NCBI GenBank assembly: GCA_020851235.1
Contig: JADZDD010000001.1
Span: 118,619-178,476 of the forward strand
DNA: 59,858 nucleotides
Reading direction: 5' to 3'
Origin: Burkholderiales bacterium
GTDB lineage: Bacteria; Pseudomonadota; Gammaproteobacteria; Burkholderiales; Casimicrobiaceae
Made by a program: the position numbers and the translations under genes. Shown here piece after piece: positions 1-11,304 of the stretch. The first letter of the stretch is position 1. Each line of letters opens with the position of its first letter. Under the pieces are notes generated by a model. The model was given only the letters and a program-made list of their open reading frames with translations. It was not told the DNA's origin and did not search any database.

Positions 1-54
1 GAAGCGGCTGCCAAGTCCGGCAACGGGGAATACGGCTTTGGTGATCTTGTTCAT
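1..54 (-). CDS. galU: UTP-glucose-1-phosphate uridylyltransferase, N-terminal fragment (cut by window edge)
   Basis: Only the first 18 codons are in the window. They read MNKITKAVFPVAGLGSRF, which matches the conserved GalU start (ITKAVFPVAGLGTRF), the nucleotide-binding loop of this sugar nucleotidyltransferase family. GalU makes UDP-glucose from UTP and glucose-1-phosphate in the cytoplasm. The ATG lies 6 bases beyond the ligA stop on the same strand, so it is probably co-transcribed with ligA. The assignment rests on a short peptide, but the motif is very characteristic. Confidence 0.82.
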   Translation of the reverse strand, partial: MNKITKAVFPVAGLGSRF

Positions 55-60
55 GCGGAT

Positions 61-3385
<3,325 letters not shown>

Positions 3386-3443
3386 TTACGACGCGTTCCT
3401 TCGCATAGGCCGCGAGTATAGCGCGAAGGGCCGCGCCGCTTGC

Positions 3444-6400
3444 TCACGCCGCGGCGAGGCTCAGCGCTTCGGCGATGTCGACGGCGACGACGCGCGATGC
3501 ACCCGGTTCGGCCATGGTGATGCCGACGAGCTGGTGCGCCATCTCCATCGTGATCTTGTTGTGCGAGATGAACAGGAACTGCGTCGTCTGCGACATCTCC
3601 TTCACCATCGCACAGAAGCGATCGGTATTGGGATCGTCGAGCGGCGCATCGACCTCGTCGAGCAGGCAAAACGGCGCGGGATTGAGCTGGAACAGGGCGA
3701 AGACGAGTGAGATCGCGGTCAGCGCCTTCTCGCCGCCGGACAGGAGATGGATCGACGTGTTGCGCTTGCCCGGGGGCTGCGCGACGACCTGCACGCCGGA
3801 GTCGAGGATCTCCTCCCCCGTCAGCACGAGTCGTGCCGTGCCGCCGCCGAAGAGCGTCGGAAAGATGCGGCTGAAATTGTCGTTGACGGTTGCGAAGGTC
3901 TGCGCGAGCAGCTCGCGAGACTCGCGATCGATCTGCCGGATCGCCGTCTCGAGCGTTCCCATGGCTTCGGTGAGATCCGCGGCCTGCCGATCGAGATAGT
4001 CCTTGCGCTCGCGCGCCTGCGTGAGCTCGTCGAGTGCGGCGAGGTTGACCGCGCCGAGCTCGCCGATCGCGCCATTGAGACGCTCGATCTCGGCCGGAAG
4101 CGTCCGGGCGCTGCCCCAGGCTTTCAGCGCGTCGGGGAGCGCCGCGAGATCGGCGTGCGCCTCGTCCAGCTGTTCGCCGAACTGCGCCGCGGCGAGCGCT
4201 GCGGCCTGCTCCTTCAACTGCATGTCCTGGATGCGCGCCCGCGCCGGCTCCAGCCGCTGGTCGGCGGCAAGGCGCGCTTCCTCGGCGGCGCGCAACTGCG
4301 CGGCGAGCGCTTCCAAACGATCGCGCGCCGCGGCGAGCGCGGCCTCGGCGTTCGCCCGGCGGGCGAGCTCCGCGGTGAGGCTTGCCTCCACCGGCGCCCA
4401 ATCGATGGCCGCCCGCTCGCTCGACAGTTTCGCCACGAGACCCTGCTGCTGCTCCTCTTGACGCCGCAGGTCGGCGTGTCGCCGATCGAGTTCGGCGAGG
4501 TGGTCGCGACAGCGGCGCTGCGCGAATCCCGCCTCCTGCGCGGCGCGTTCGGCGTGACGCAGCGCCTCGCGCCCCTTGGCAAGCGCGACCTCGGCCTCGT
4601 TGCGCGCGGCGCGGGCATGCTCGCGCCGGGCGTGCTCGTCGTGGAGGCGCGACTGGCCATCGGCAATCTCGGCATCGATGTCACGCCGCTGCGCCTCGGC
4701 TTCGCCGCTGCGGCGGGCAAGCTCGTCCAGGTCGCGCGTGAGATCCTGGCGGCGCCGATCCGCGGCGGTCGCGGCCTCGCGCAGCTGCACGAGCTCGAGT
4801 TCGAGATCGTGCACGCGCCGCTGCTGCGAGCCGACGGCAAGGCCTTCCGCGCGGTACTCGTGCTGCGCCGCGGCGAGCTCGGCGGCGACGGCGTCGCGCA
4901 AGGCGCGCGCGTCGTGCGCCTGGGCACGCGCACCGTCCAGCGTGGCTGCCAGTTCGTCGAGTTCGCGCTCGCGCGCCACCACGCCGTGCAGCTCGTGGTC
5001 GGGGGCGAAGAACGCCACGGTCTGCGCGGTGACGAGGTGTCCGGCCGCGGTGACGAAGGCCTCGCCCGCCCCGAGCGCGCCGCGGCGCGCGAGTGCCGTC
5101 GCAAGATCGGGGCAGCACTGGATCCCGGCGAGTCCGTCGGCCACCGCGCGCGCCACCTCGGGTCGCTTGTGGCGCACCTTGGTGAGCAGCGCATCGGGGT
5201 GCGCGCCGCGCTCGCCCGCGACGGGTTCGGGTGCGTACGCCGCGACGCGCCGTGGCATCTGGGCGCCGTCGGCGGTCCAGGCCGCCACGCCATCGAGGTG
5301 CTCGACCTCGATGGCGGACAGCCGCTCGCGCAGGACGGCTTCGAGGGCGTCCTCCCAGCCCGGCTCGATGTCGAGTGCCTGATACAGGCGCCGCGCCTCG
5401 GTGAGCCCGTGCGTCGCGAGCCAGGCATCGACGTCGCCACCGCGGCCGATCTTGGCCTGCAACGCCGCCAGCGCCTGCTGGCGCGCGGTGAGACTCGTGA
5501 GCGTGCGATTCGCCTGCTCCCAGGCGTCCGCGGTCGAGCGCTGCCGCGCCTGGAGTGCCTCGACGCGGGCGGCCAGGGCGGCCAGCGCCTCCTCCTTGCC
5601 GGTGAGGTCGGCTGTCTCCTGCGCGAGCTGCTCCTCGATGTCGCGAATGAGATCGCTCGCCGGAGCCGCGATCTCGGCGAGATCCTTCTCGAGGCGCGCC
5701 CGCCGTTCGGCATGACCGCGCAGCGCGGCGGTCACGCTGTCGCGGCGCGTCTCGGCGACGCGCAGCACCTGCTCGACCTGCGCGATCGTCTGCTGCTGCG
5801 CGGTGAGGGCGGCGTCCGCCTCGCCCACCGCCGCCGTGAGCGGCGGCATCGCATCCTTTGCGGCGACCTCGGCGGCCGCGGTGCTGGCGCAGGTTTCGGT
5901 CGCGGCGACGAGCGCGGCGTCGGCCTGCTCGCGCTCCGCGACGAGCGTCGCGGTGAGGCCGGCAATGGCGGCGAGCGCTTCGCCCAGGCGTGCCACCTCG
6001 GTCTCGATGCGCTGCTGCGAGTCGCGCGCGAAGCCAAGTTGTTGCTCGAGGCGCGAGACTTCGGCATTGGCCGCGTAGAACGCACCCTGCTTGTCGTGCA
6101 GGTCGTCGCCGGCGGTGAAATGCTCGGCACGCAAGGCTTCGAGTCCGGCCTCGGCCGCATGGATGTCGGCGCGGATCGCCTCGAGCGCATTGGTCAGCGT
6201 CACGATCTCGGCGGCGCACTTCTCGCGGGAGCGCGCGGCGTCCTGCTGGCGCGCAAACCACAGCAGATGCTGAGCCTGCGTGAGGCGCCCCGTGAGCTCG
6301 CGATACTGTCCGGCGACCTGCGCCTGTTGCTCGAGACGTTCGAGCTGCGCGGCGAGCTCGAGGCGGATGTCCTCGACACGCGAAAGATTCTCCCGGGTGT

Positions 6401-6983
6401 CGGCAAGACGGCCTTCGGTCTCCTTGCGCCGTTCCTTGTACTTCGACACACCGGCCGCTTCCTCGAGAAAGATCCGCAGCTCCTCGGGTTTGGCCTCGAT
6501 CACCCGCGAAATCATCCCCTGCTCGATGATCGCGTAGGCGCGCGGACCCAGGCCGGTGCCGAGGAACAGATCGTGGATGTCCCGGCGCCGCACCGGGATG
6601 TTGTTGATGTAGTACGTCGAATCGCCGTCGCGGGTGAGAACGCGCTTGAGCGAGATCTCGGCGTACTGCCCCCATTGGCCGCCGATGCGACCGAGGCTGT
6701 TGTCGAAATGCAGTTCGACCGAAGCGCGACCGACCGGCTTGCGCTCGCCGGCGCCGCTGAAGATCACGTCCTGCATCGACTCGCCGCGCAGCGCGGAGGC
6801 CTTCGATTCGCCGAGCACCCAACGCACGGCGTCGATCACGTTCGATTTCCCGCAGCCGTTCGGGCCCACGATGCCGACGAGCTGGCCGGGCGTGGCGATC
6901 GTGGTGGGGTCGACGAACGACTTGAAACCAGCGAGCTTGATCTGCGTGAGGCGCAAGGTGGAATCCGCAAACGGCGAAGGCAA
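3444..6983 (-). CDS. smc: Chromosome segregation ATPase SMC
   Basis: About 1179 residues, typical of bacterial SMC. The N-terminal head carries the Walker A motif GPNGCGKS (about 40-47). Two long coiled coils rich in Ala/Glu/Arg flank a hinge at roughly 500-650. The C-terminal head carries the signature LSGGEKALTAISLVFALFQL and the Walker B LLDEVDAPLDD. It compacts and segregates chromosomes with ScpA/ScpB. The start is uncertain: TTG at 6983 gives MPSPFADSTLRLTQIKL, but TTG at 6956 would give the family-typical MRLTQIKLAGFKSF. Neither has a convincing ribosome-binding site. A TATAAT box lies 35 bases upstream of the longer start. Confidence 0.95.
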   Translation of the reverse strand: MPSPFADSTLRLTQIKLAGFKSFVDPTTIATPGQLVGIVGPNGCGKSNVIDAVRWVLGESKASALRGESMQDVIFSGAGERKPVGRASVELHFDNSLGRIGGQWGQYAEISLKRVLTRDGDSTYYINNIPVRRRDIHDLFLGTGLGPRAYAIIEQGMISRVIEAKPEELRIFLEEAAGVSKYKERRKETEGRLADTRENLSRVEDIRLELAAQLERLEQQAQVAGQYRELTGRLTQAQHLLWFARQQDAARSREKCAAEIVTLTNALEAIRADIHAAEAGLEALRAEHFTAGDDLHDKQGAFYAANAEVSRLEQQLGFARDSQQRIETEVARLGEALAAIAGLTATLVAEREQADAALVAATETCASTAAAEVAAKDAMPPLTAAVGEADAALTAQQQTIAQVEQVLRVAETRRDSVTAALRGHAERRARLEKDLAEIAAPASDLIRDIEEQLAQETADLTGKEEALAALAARVEALQARQRSTADAWEQANRTLTSLTARQQALAALQAKIGRGGDVDAWLATHGLTEARRLYQALDIEPGWEDALEAVLRERLSAIEVEHLDGVAAWTADGAQMPRRVAAYAPEPVAGERGAHPDALLTKVRHKRPEVARAVADGLAGIQCCPDLATALARRGALGAGEAFVTAAGHLVTAQTVAFFAPDHELHGVVARERELDELAATLDGARAQAHDARALRDAVAAELAAAQHEYRAEGLAVGSQQRRVHDLELELVQLREAATAADRRRQDLTRDLDELARRSGEAEAQRRDIDAEIADGQSRLHDEHARREHARAARNEAEVALAKGREALRHAERAAQEAGFAQRRCRDHLAELDRRHADLRRQEEQQQGLVAKLSSERAAIDWAPVEASLTAELARRANAEAALAAARDRLEALAAQLRAAEEARLAADQRLEPARARIQDMQLKEQAAALAAAQFGEQLDEAHADLAALPDALKAWGSARTLPAEIERLNGAIGELGAVNLAALDELTQARERKDYLDRQAADLTEAMGTLETAIRQIDRESRELLAQTFATVNDNFSRIFPTLFGGGTARLVLTGEEILDSGVQVVAQPPGKRNTSIHLLSGGEKALTAISLVFALFQLNPAPFCLLDEVDAPLDDPNTDRFCAMVKEMSQTTQFLFISHNKITMEMAHQLVGITMAEPGASRVVAVDIAEALSLAAA

Positions 6984-7017
6984 CGACGCGGGTGCCGCGC
7001 CTTTCGGGCAGCCGCGA

Positions 7018-7023
7018 ATTATA
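7018..7023 (-). promoter_or_regulatory. Candidate sigma-70 -10 element for smc
   Basis: The complement strand reads TATAAT, a perfect -10 hexamer that stands out in this GC-rich sequence. Transcription would begin near 7011, about 28 bases before the TTG at 6983. No good -35 is seen at 16-18 bases upstream, so this is a candidate only. Confidence 0.5.
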
Positions 7024-7122
7024 GTCGATGGCGCGCGCGCGGCAGCGGCAGAGCCGGCGGCGGGGCATGGCCCGCGCAGCGCGCAGCCTCGCCGCTCGCG
7101 CTCGACACCGCGCGGTCGATCA

Positions 7123-7148
7123 CGCGGCCCGCGCGTCCTGGGGCCGCG
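7123..7148 (-). terminator. Candidate hairpin terminator after the lipoprotein gene
   Basis: A perfect 8-bp inverted repeat, CGCGGCCC (7123-7130) and GGGCCGCG (7141-7148), with a 10-base loop, starts 18 bases beyond the lipoprotein stop. There is no T-run, so classical intrinsic termination is uncertain. It also separates this unit from the smc promoter. Confidence 0.4.
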
Positions 7149-7165
7149 GTCGTGGTGCGATCAGC

Positions 7166-7567
7166 TCACTTCGCGGCGGGTACCGTGCAGCCAGCGATCG
7201 GCTCGACGAAGTCGACCACCGGCTTCCAGTTGGGCGAAACCGTGTTCTCGAACTGCGCGTTGAGGTAGTAGCGCTTGCAGGGTTCGACGTTGAGGTGCAG
7301 CACTTCGAGGCGCGGGCCCCCCGGCCAGCCCGGTGCATTCGCCTGCAGGACGATGCGCCGCTCGCCCGGCGTGACGCGGACGACGTTGGGGTCGGGGAAG
7401 GCGCCCTGGTTATCCACCATGTTGATCATCGTCGGGCGCCGGTTGACGATCGTCATGTTGAAGCGCTGCCCGGTCAGCTCGCTCCAGGTGGGGCCCCACG
7501 TCTGACACCCGGGCAGCGCCGCGGCGCCGAGGAGTGCGGGGATGATCAACCACGTCGTCTTGCGCAT
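7166..7567 (-). CDS. Small predicted lipoprotein of unknown function
   Basis: A 133-residue protein. It has a short charged N-terminus (MRKTTW), a hydrophobic core, and a lipobox-like LPGC with Cys at residue 21, so it is probably lipidated and exported. The mature part has no motif I recognise. It contains two further Cys residues (in EPCKRYY and IAGCTV) that could form a disulfide in the periplasm. A good ribosome-binding site, AGGGAG, sits 6 bases before the ATG. The gene begins 12 bases after the M20 amidohydrolase stop on the same strand, so the two are likely co-transcribed, but nothing shows a shared function. Confidence 0.75.
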   Translation of the reverse strand: MRKTTWLIIPALLGAAALPGCQTWGPTWSELTGQRFNMTIVNRRPTMINMVDNQGAFPDPNVVRVTPGERRIVLQANAPGWPGGPRLEVLHLNVEPCKRYYLNAQFENTVSPNWKPVVDFVEPIAGCTVPAAK

Positions 7568-7579
7568 GCGAAGCTCCCT

Positions 7580-8803
7580 TCATGAATGGATGCGGTCGGT
7601 TTGGTGCGGCGCCGGAAGCGGCAGCGCGGCCTCTGCGAGCGCGGCGAGATACCCCGCGCCGAGCGGAATCACCGCGTCGTTGAAATCGTACGTGCTGTTG
7701 TGCAGGAAGCAGCCACCCTCCGCGCCGCCCTGCCCCAGCCGCGCGAACGCGCCGGGCCGCTCCTGCAGCATGAACGAGAAATCCTCGGCGCCCATCGAAG
7801 GCTCGAGGTCCCGGATGACGTTGGCGCGTCCGACGAGCGTCTCGGCGACGTCGGCGGCGAAGGCGGCCTCGCGGTCGTGATTGATCGTCGCCGGATAGAC
7901 GCGCTCGTAGCGCAGCGTCGCACGAGCGCCGAACGCCGCTGCGATCGAGTGCACGAGCTCGGTCAAGCGGCGCTCGACGAGATCCTGCGTCGCCGGTCGA
8001 AAGGTGCGCACCGTGCCGACGAGTTGCGCGTGCGAGGGGATCACGCTCATCGCACCCGGGTGTCCCGCCTGCATCGCGCACAGGCTCACGACCGCGGTGT
8101 CGATCGGGCTCACGCTGCGACTGACGATCGACTGCGCAGCCGTGATGATGTGCCCCGCTACCAGCACCGGATCGATCGCCGCGTGCGGATGTGCGCCGTG
8201 ACCGCCCTTGCCATCGATGGTGATCTCGATGCGGTCGGCCGCCGCCATCGCGGGGCCCGGGGTGATGCCGATGTGGCCGGGGGCGAGGCTCGGCCAGTTG
8301 TGCAATGCATAGACGGCGTCGGCAGGAAAGCGGGTGAAAAGGCCGTCACCGATCATTGCCTTCGCCCCGGCGTGACCCTCCTCGCCGGGCTGGAAGATGC
8401 AGTACACCGTACCGGCGAAACGACGCGTCTCGTGGAGGTAGCGCGCGGCCGCGAGCAGCATCGTCGTGTGCCCGTCGTGGCCGCAGCCGTGCATGCGACC
8501 GTCGTACCGCGACCGGTGCGCGAACGCATTCTCCTCGTGCAGCGGCAAGGCATCCATGTCGCCGCGCAGGCCGACGCTGCGCACGGTGGCGGTGGCGCCC
8601 GCCTCGGCGCGCCCGTGGATCACCGCGACGATGCCCGTCTTGCCGATCCCGTTGTGATGCTCGATGCCGAGTGCCGCCAGCCGCTCGTGCACCACGCCCG
8701 CCGTTCGCACCTCCTCGAAGCCGAGCTCGGGGTGCGCGTGGAGGTCACGCCGGATCGCGATGAATTCGTCGTGCCAGCGGGTAATGTAGTCCGGTGGACT
8801 CAT
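7580..8803 (-). CDS. M20-family amidohydrolase (hippurate hydrolase / aminoacylase-like)
   Basis: A 407-residue metallopeptidase-family enzyme that probably cleaves an N-acyl amino acid amide bond. Visible motifs: RRDLHAHPELGFEE (about 18-32), LRGDMDALPL (about 79-88), the metal site MHGCGHDGHT with Cys about 107 and His about 109, the PGEEG motif with the catalytic glutamate, and a dimerisation insert in the middle. Near the C-terminus, MGAEDFSFMLQ is typical of the M20D group. The frame is open to 8884, but the ATG at 8803 (MSPPDYITRWHDEF) fits the family N-terminus. It is transcribed divergently from the patatin gene, with overlapping promoters around 8927-8965. Substrate cannot be told from sequence. 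Confidence 0.9.
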   Translation of the reverse strand: MSPPDYITRWHDEFIAIRRDLHAHPELGFEEVRTAGVVHERLAALGIEHHNGIGKTGIVAVIHGRAEAGATATVRSVGLRGDMDALPLHEENAFAHRSRYDGRMHGCGHDGHTTMLLAAARYLHETRRFAGTVYCIFQPGEEGHAGAKAMIGDGLFTRFPADAVYALHNWPSLAPGHIGITPGPAMAAADRIEITIDGKGGHGAHPHAAIDPVLVAGHIITAAQSIVSRSVSPIDTAVVSLCAMQAGHPGAMSVIPSHAQLVGTVRTFRPATQDLVERRLTELVHSIAAAFGARATLRYERVYPATINHDREAAFAADVAETLVGRANVIRDLEPSMGAEDFSFMLQERPGAFARLGQGGAEGGCFLHNSTYDFNDAVIPLGAGYLAALAEAALPLPAPHQTDRIHS

Positions 8804-8926
8804 GGCAGCGTCTGCGGGGCCTGGCAAGCCTTCCTCCTCGATGTCGACCCTGGCAACGCCCACCGCGGTGCGCGGTTGCCCCACGACGGACCGGTCGACA
8901 CGTCCGCCGTCGAAGGCGAAGGCGCG

Positions 8927-8965
8927 ATTATCCGCTCGAAACGGCGCTTCGTTTCACGCGATAAT
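8927..8965. promoter_or_regulatory. Back-to-back divergent promoters sharing a palindrome
   Basis: Two GATAAT -10-like boxes face outward: 8960-8965 on the plus strand towards the patatin gene, and the complement of 8927-8932 towards the amidohydrolase. Between them lies a perfect inverted repeat, GAAACG (8938-8943) and CGTTTC (8950-8955) with a 6-base spacer. It falls where both -35 elements would be. This layout suggests that one dimeric regulator could control both genes. It is inferred from sequence only. Confidence 0.45.
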
Positions 8966-9015
8966 TCGGGCGGCCCTGCCCGCCGGCGCGACGCCACCCC
9001 TTCCGGAGCCTCTCC

Positions 9016-11241
9016 ATGTCCTTCGCCTCATCTTGCGCCGCGGCGTCGTGCCGCGGCCTCCTCGCCATCGTCGCCTTCGCGAGCCTGCTCGTGGCCGATG
9101 CGGCGGCACAGGCGCCGGACAGGCCGTTGCGGATCGGGCTTGCGCTGTCGGGCGGCGGCGCGCGCGGGATCGCGCACGTCGGCGTCCTGAAAGTGCTGGA
9201 GGAGATGCGGGTGCCGATCAGCTGCGTGACCGGCACCAGCATGGGCGCGATCGTCGGCGGCACCTACGCGGTCGGCACGCCGGCCAAGCGCCTCGAGGAG
9301 CTCGTGCTCACGGCCGACTGGGACGAGATCTTCCGCGACAATCCGCCGCGCCAGGAGATTGCGATCCGGCGCAAGGCCGACGACTTCAAGACGCTGTTTG
9401 CGCCTGAGTTCGGCGTCAGGGACGGCGGGCTTGCGCTGCCGATGGGGGTGATCGCCGGCATCTCGATCGAGGCGTTCTTTCGCGTGCTCACGCAGCCGGC
9501 AATGGGCATCTCCGACTTTCGCAAGCTGCCGATCCCGTACGAGGCGATGGCTGCCGACATCGAGAACGGCGCGCTCGTCGTGCTGAACCACGGCAGCGTG
9601 GCGCAGGCGATGCGGGCGAGCATGTCGGTCCCGGGCGCGCTCGCGCCCGTGGAGATCGACGGCCGGCTGCTCGTCGACGGCGGGATCGCCAACAATCTCC
9701 CCATCGACCAGGCGCGCAAGCTGTGCGGCGACGTGGTCATCGCCGTCAACATCGGGACCCCGCCGCTCACCCGCGCCGAGATCACGTCGGCGCTGGCGGT
9801 ATCGCTGCAGCTCGTCAACTTCCTCGGCAAGCAGACGGTCGACGAGCAGTTGAAGCGCATGGGCCCCGATGACGTGCTGATCGAGCCCGATCTCGGCGAC
9901 ATCTCCGCGGCGAGCTTCTCTCGCTCGAAGGACGCGATCGCCATCGGTGAGGCTGCAACGCGCAAGCTCGCCGACAAGCTTGCGCGCTACAGCCTGCCCC
10001 CCGCCCAGTACGCCGCGTTCCGGGCGCAGCAGGTCGCCCCCTCCACCGAGCTGGGGAGGGTCGACGCGATCCGTATCGAGGGGCTTGTGCGAACCAATCC
10101 CGAGGTCGTGCGCGCGCTCGTCCACACGGAACCCGGCAAGCCGCTGTCCGAGGGGCAGATCGGCGAGGACCTGCGGCGCATCTACGGTCGCGGCGACTTC
10201 GAAGGCATCAGCTACCGCATCATCGGCGACACCGGCCCGCGCACGATGGTCATCACTCCGACCGAGAAGTCGTGGGGACCCGATTACCTGCGCTTCGGCC
10301 TGGGATTGCGCAGCGACTTCGAAAGCGACAACGCGTTCAACCTTCTCGTGCAGTACCGAAGGTCCTGGATCAACCGGCTGGGCGGCGAAATCCTGGTCGA
10401 GGGCCAGATCGGCGAGGACACGCACCTGTTCGGCGAGTGGTACCAGCCGCTCACCCCGGACGGACGCTGGTTCAGCTCGCTGTACGGCGCCGTCGGCCAG
10501 ACCACGCGCGGGGTGTTCGACGGTGACGACAAGATCGCCGACTATCTCATCGGCAGCGTGCGCGGCGGGGTCGATCTCGGCCTGACCCTCGGCACTTTCG
10601 GCGCGGTGCGGGTCGGACCCCAGTGGACGCAAGTGCATGCGCGCGTGGATACCGGTGATCCGGTGCTGCCGTCGGTGCGCGAACTCACCGCAGGGGTGCA
10701 GGCCGGCCTCATCATCGACCAGCTCGATCGCCCCTGGTTCTCGCAGGCCGGCTACAGCGCGCGGCTTGCCTACTACGGCGCGACGAGCGCGCTCGGCTCG
10801 GCGCTCGACTACCAGAAGCTGCACGGCCAGGCGACCTACGTCCAGTCGTGGGGTGAGAACACGGTCAACGTGAACGTCGCGGGTGGCACCGACTTCGCGA
10901 CGGGGATGCCCGCCTACGAGTCTTTCGCCCTCGGCGGTCCGCTGCGCCTGTCGGGTTTTCGCGTGGGCCAGTTCGCCGGCCGCGAATTCGCCTTCGCCCG
11001 CGCGATGTACTACCGCCGCATCTTCGCCATGCCGAGCATCCTGGGCTCCGGCGTGTTTGCCGGCGCCTCGGGCGAGGTGGCAACGATGCGCGACCGCGTC
11101 GATGGGTTGCCGACGCCGGGCACGGTGTGGTCCGGGTCGGTCTTCCTCGGCGCCCAGACCTTCGCCGGGCCGGGCTATCTCGGCCTCGGCTTCGGCAACG
11201 ACGGCGCCTTCACCGCGTACCTGCTGCTGGGCGCGCCATGA
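9016..11241 (+). CDS. Patatin-like phospholipase fused to POTRA and outer-membrane barrel (type Vd autotransporter, PlpD-like)
   Basis: A 741-residue protein. A signal peptide (about 1-31, ending ADAAAQA) precedes a patatin domain. That domain has the glycine-rich oxyanion loop SGGGARG (45-51), the nucleophile elbow GTSMG with Ser75, and the second catalytic residue in VDGG (Asp221). A single POTRA-like module follows (about 350-405, IRIEGLVRTNPEVV...). The last 320 or so residues look like a BamA/Omp85-type 16-strand barrel, with alternating aromatic/polar strands. The architecture is that of Pseudomonas PlpD, a lipase that its own C-terminal barrel carries across the outer membrane. GGAG lies 7 bases before the ATG. 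Lipase activity and surface release are inferred from the family. Confidence 0.88.
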   Translation: MSFASSCAAASCRGLLAIVAFASLLVADAAAQAPDRPLRIGLALSGGGARGIAHVGVLKVLEEMRVPISCVTGTSMGAIVGGTYAVGTPAKRLEELVLTADWDEIFRDNPPRQEIAIRRKADDFKTLFAPEFGVRDGGLALPMGVIAGISIEAFFRVLTQPAMGISDFRKLPIPYEAMAADIENGALVVLNHGSVAQAMRASMSVPGALAPVEIDGRLLVDGGIANNLPIDQARKLCGDVVIAVNIGTPPLTRAEITSALAVSLQLVNFLGKQTVDEQLKRMGPDDVLIEPDLGDISAASFSRSKDAIAIGEAATRKLADKLARYSLPPAQYAAFRAQQVAPSTELGRVDAIRIEGLVRTNPEVVRALVHTEPGKPLSEGQIGEDLRRIYGRGDFEGISYRIIGDTGPRTMVITPTEKSWGPDYLRFGLGLRSDFESDNAFNLLVQYRRSWINRLGGEILVEGQIGEDTHLFGEWYQPLTPDGRWFSSLYGAVGQTTRGVFDGDDKIADYLIGSVRGGVDLGLTLGTFGAVRVGPQWTQVHARVDTGDPVLPSVRELTAGVQAGLIIDQLDRPWFSQAGYSARLAYYGATSALGSALDYQKLHGQATYVQSWGENTVNVNVAGGTDFATGMPAYESFALGGPLRLSGFRVGQFAGREFAFARAMYYRRIFAMPSILGSGVFAGASGEVATMRDRVDGLPTPGTVWSGSVFLGAQTFAGPGYLGLGFGNDGAFTAYLLLGAP

Positions 11242-11251
11242 GGTCGCTCGG

Positions 11252-11278
11252 GGGCCGCGTCGTGCACCGACGCGGCCC
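11252..11278. terminator. Hairpin between convergent genes (bidirectional terminator candidate)
   Basis: A perfect 11-bp inverted repeat, GGGCCGCGTCG (11252-11262) and CGACGCGGCCC (11268-11278), with a 5-base loop. It sits between the convergent stops of the patatin gene (11241) and dppA (11305). It lacks a T-tract, so it may act as a roadblock-type or weak terminator in both directions. Confidence 0.55.
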
Positions 11279-11304
11279 TCCGGGGCATGCGATGGCGCCC
11301 TGCC

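Noticed and set aside
3747..7268. Very long open frame (about 1170 codons) on the plus strand opposite smc
   Set aside because: It mirrors smc codons in a GC-rich genome; the translation is Arg/Gly/Leu-rich with no domain, and smc is clearly real.
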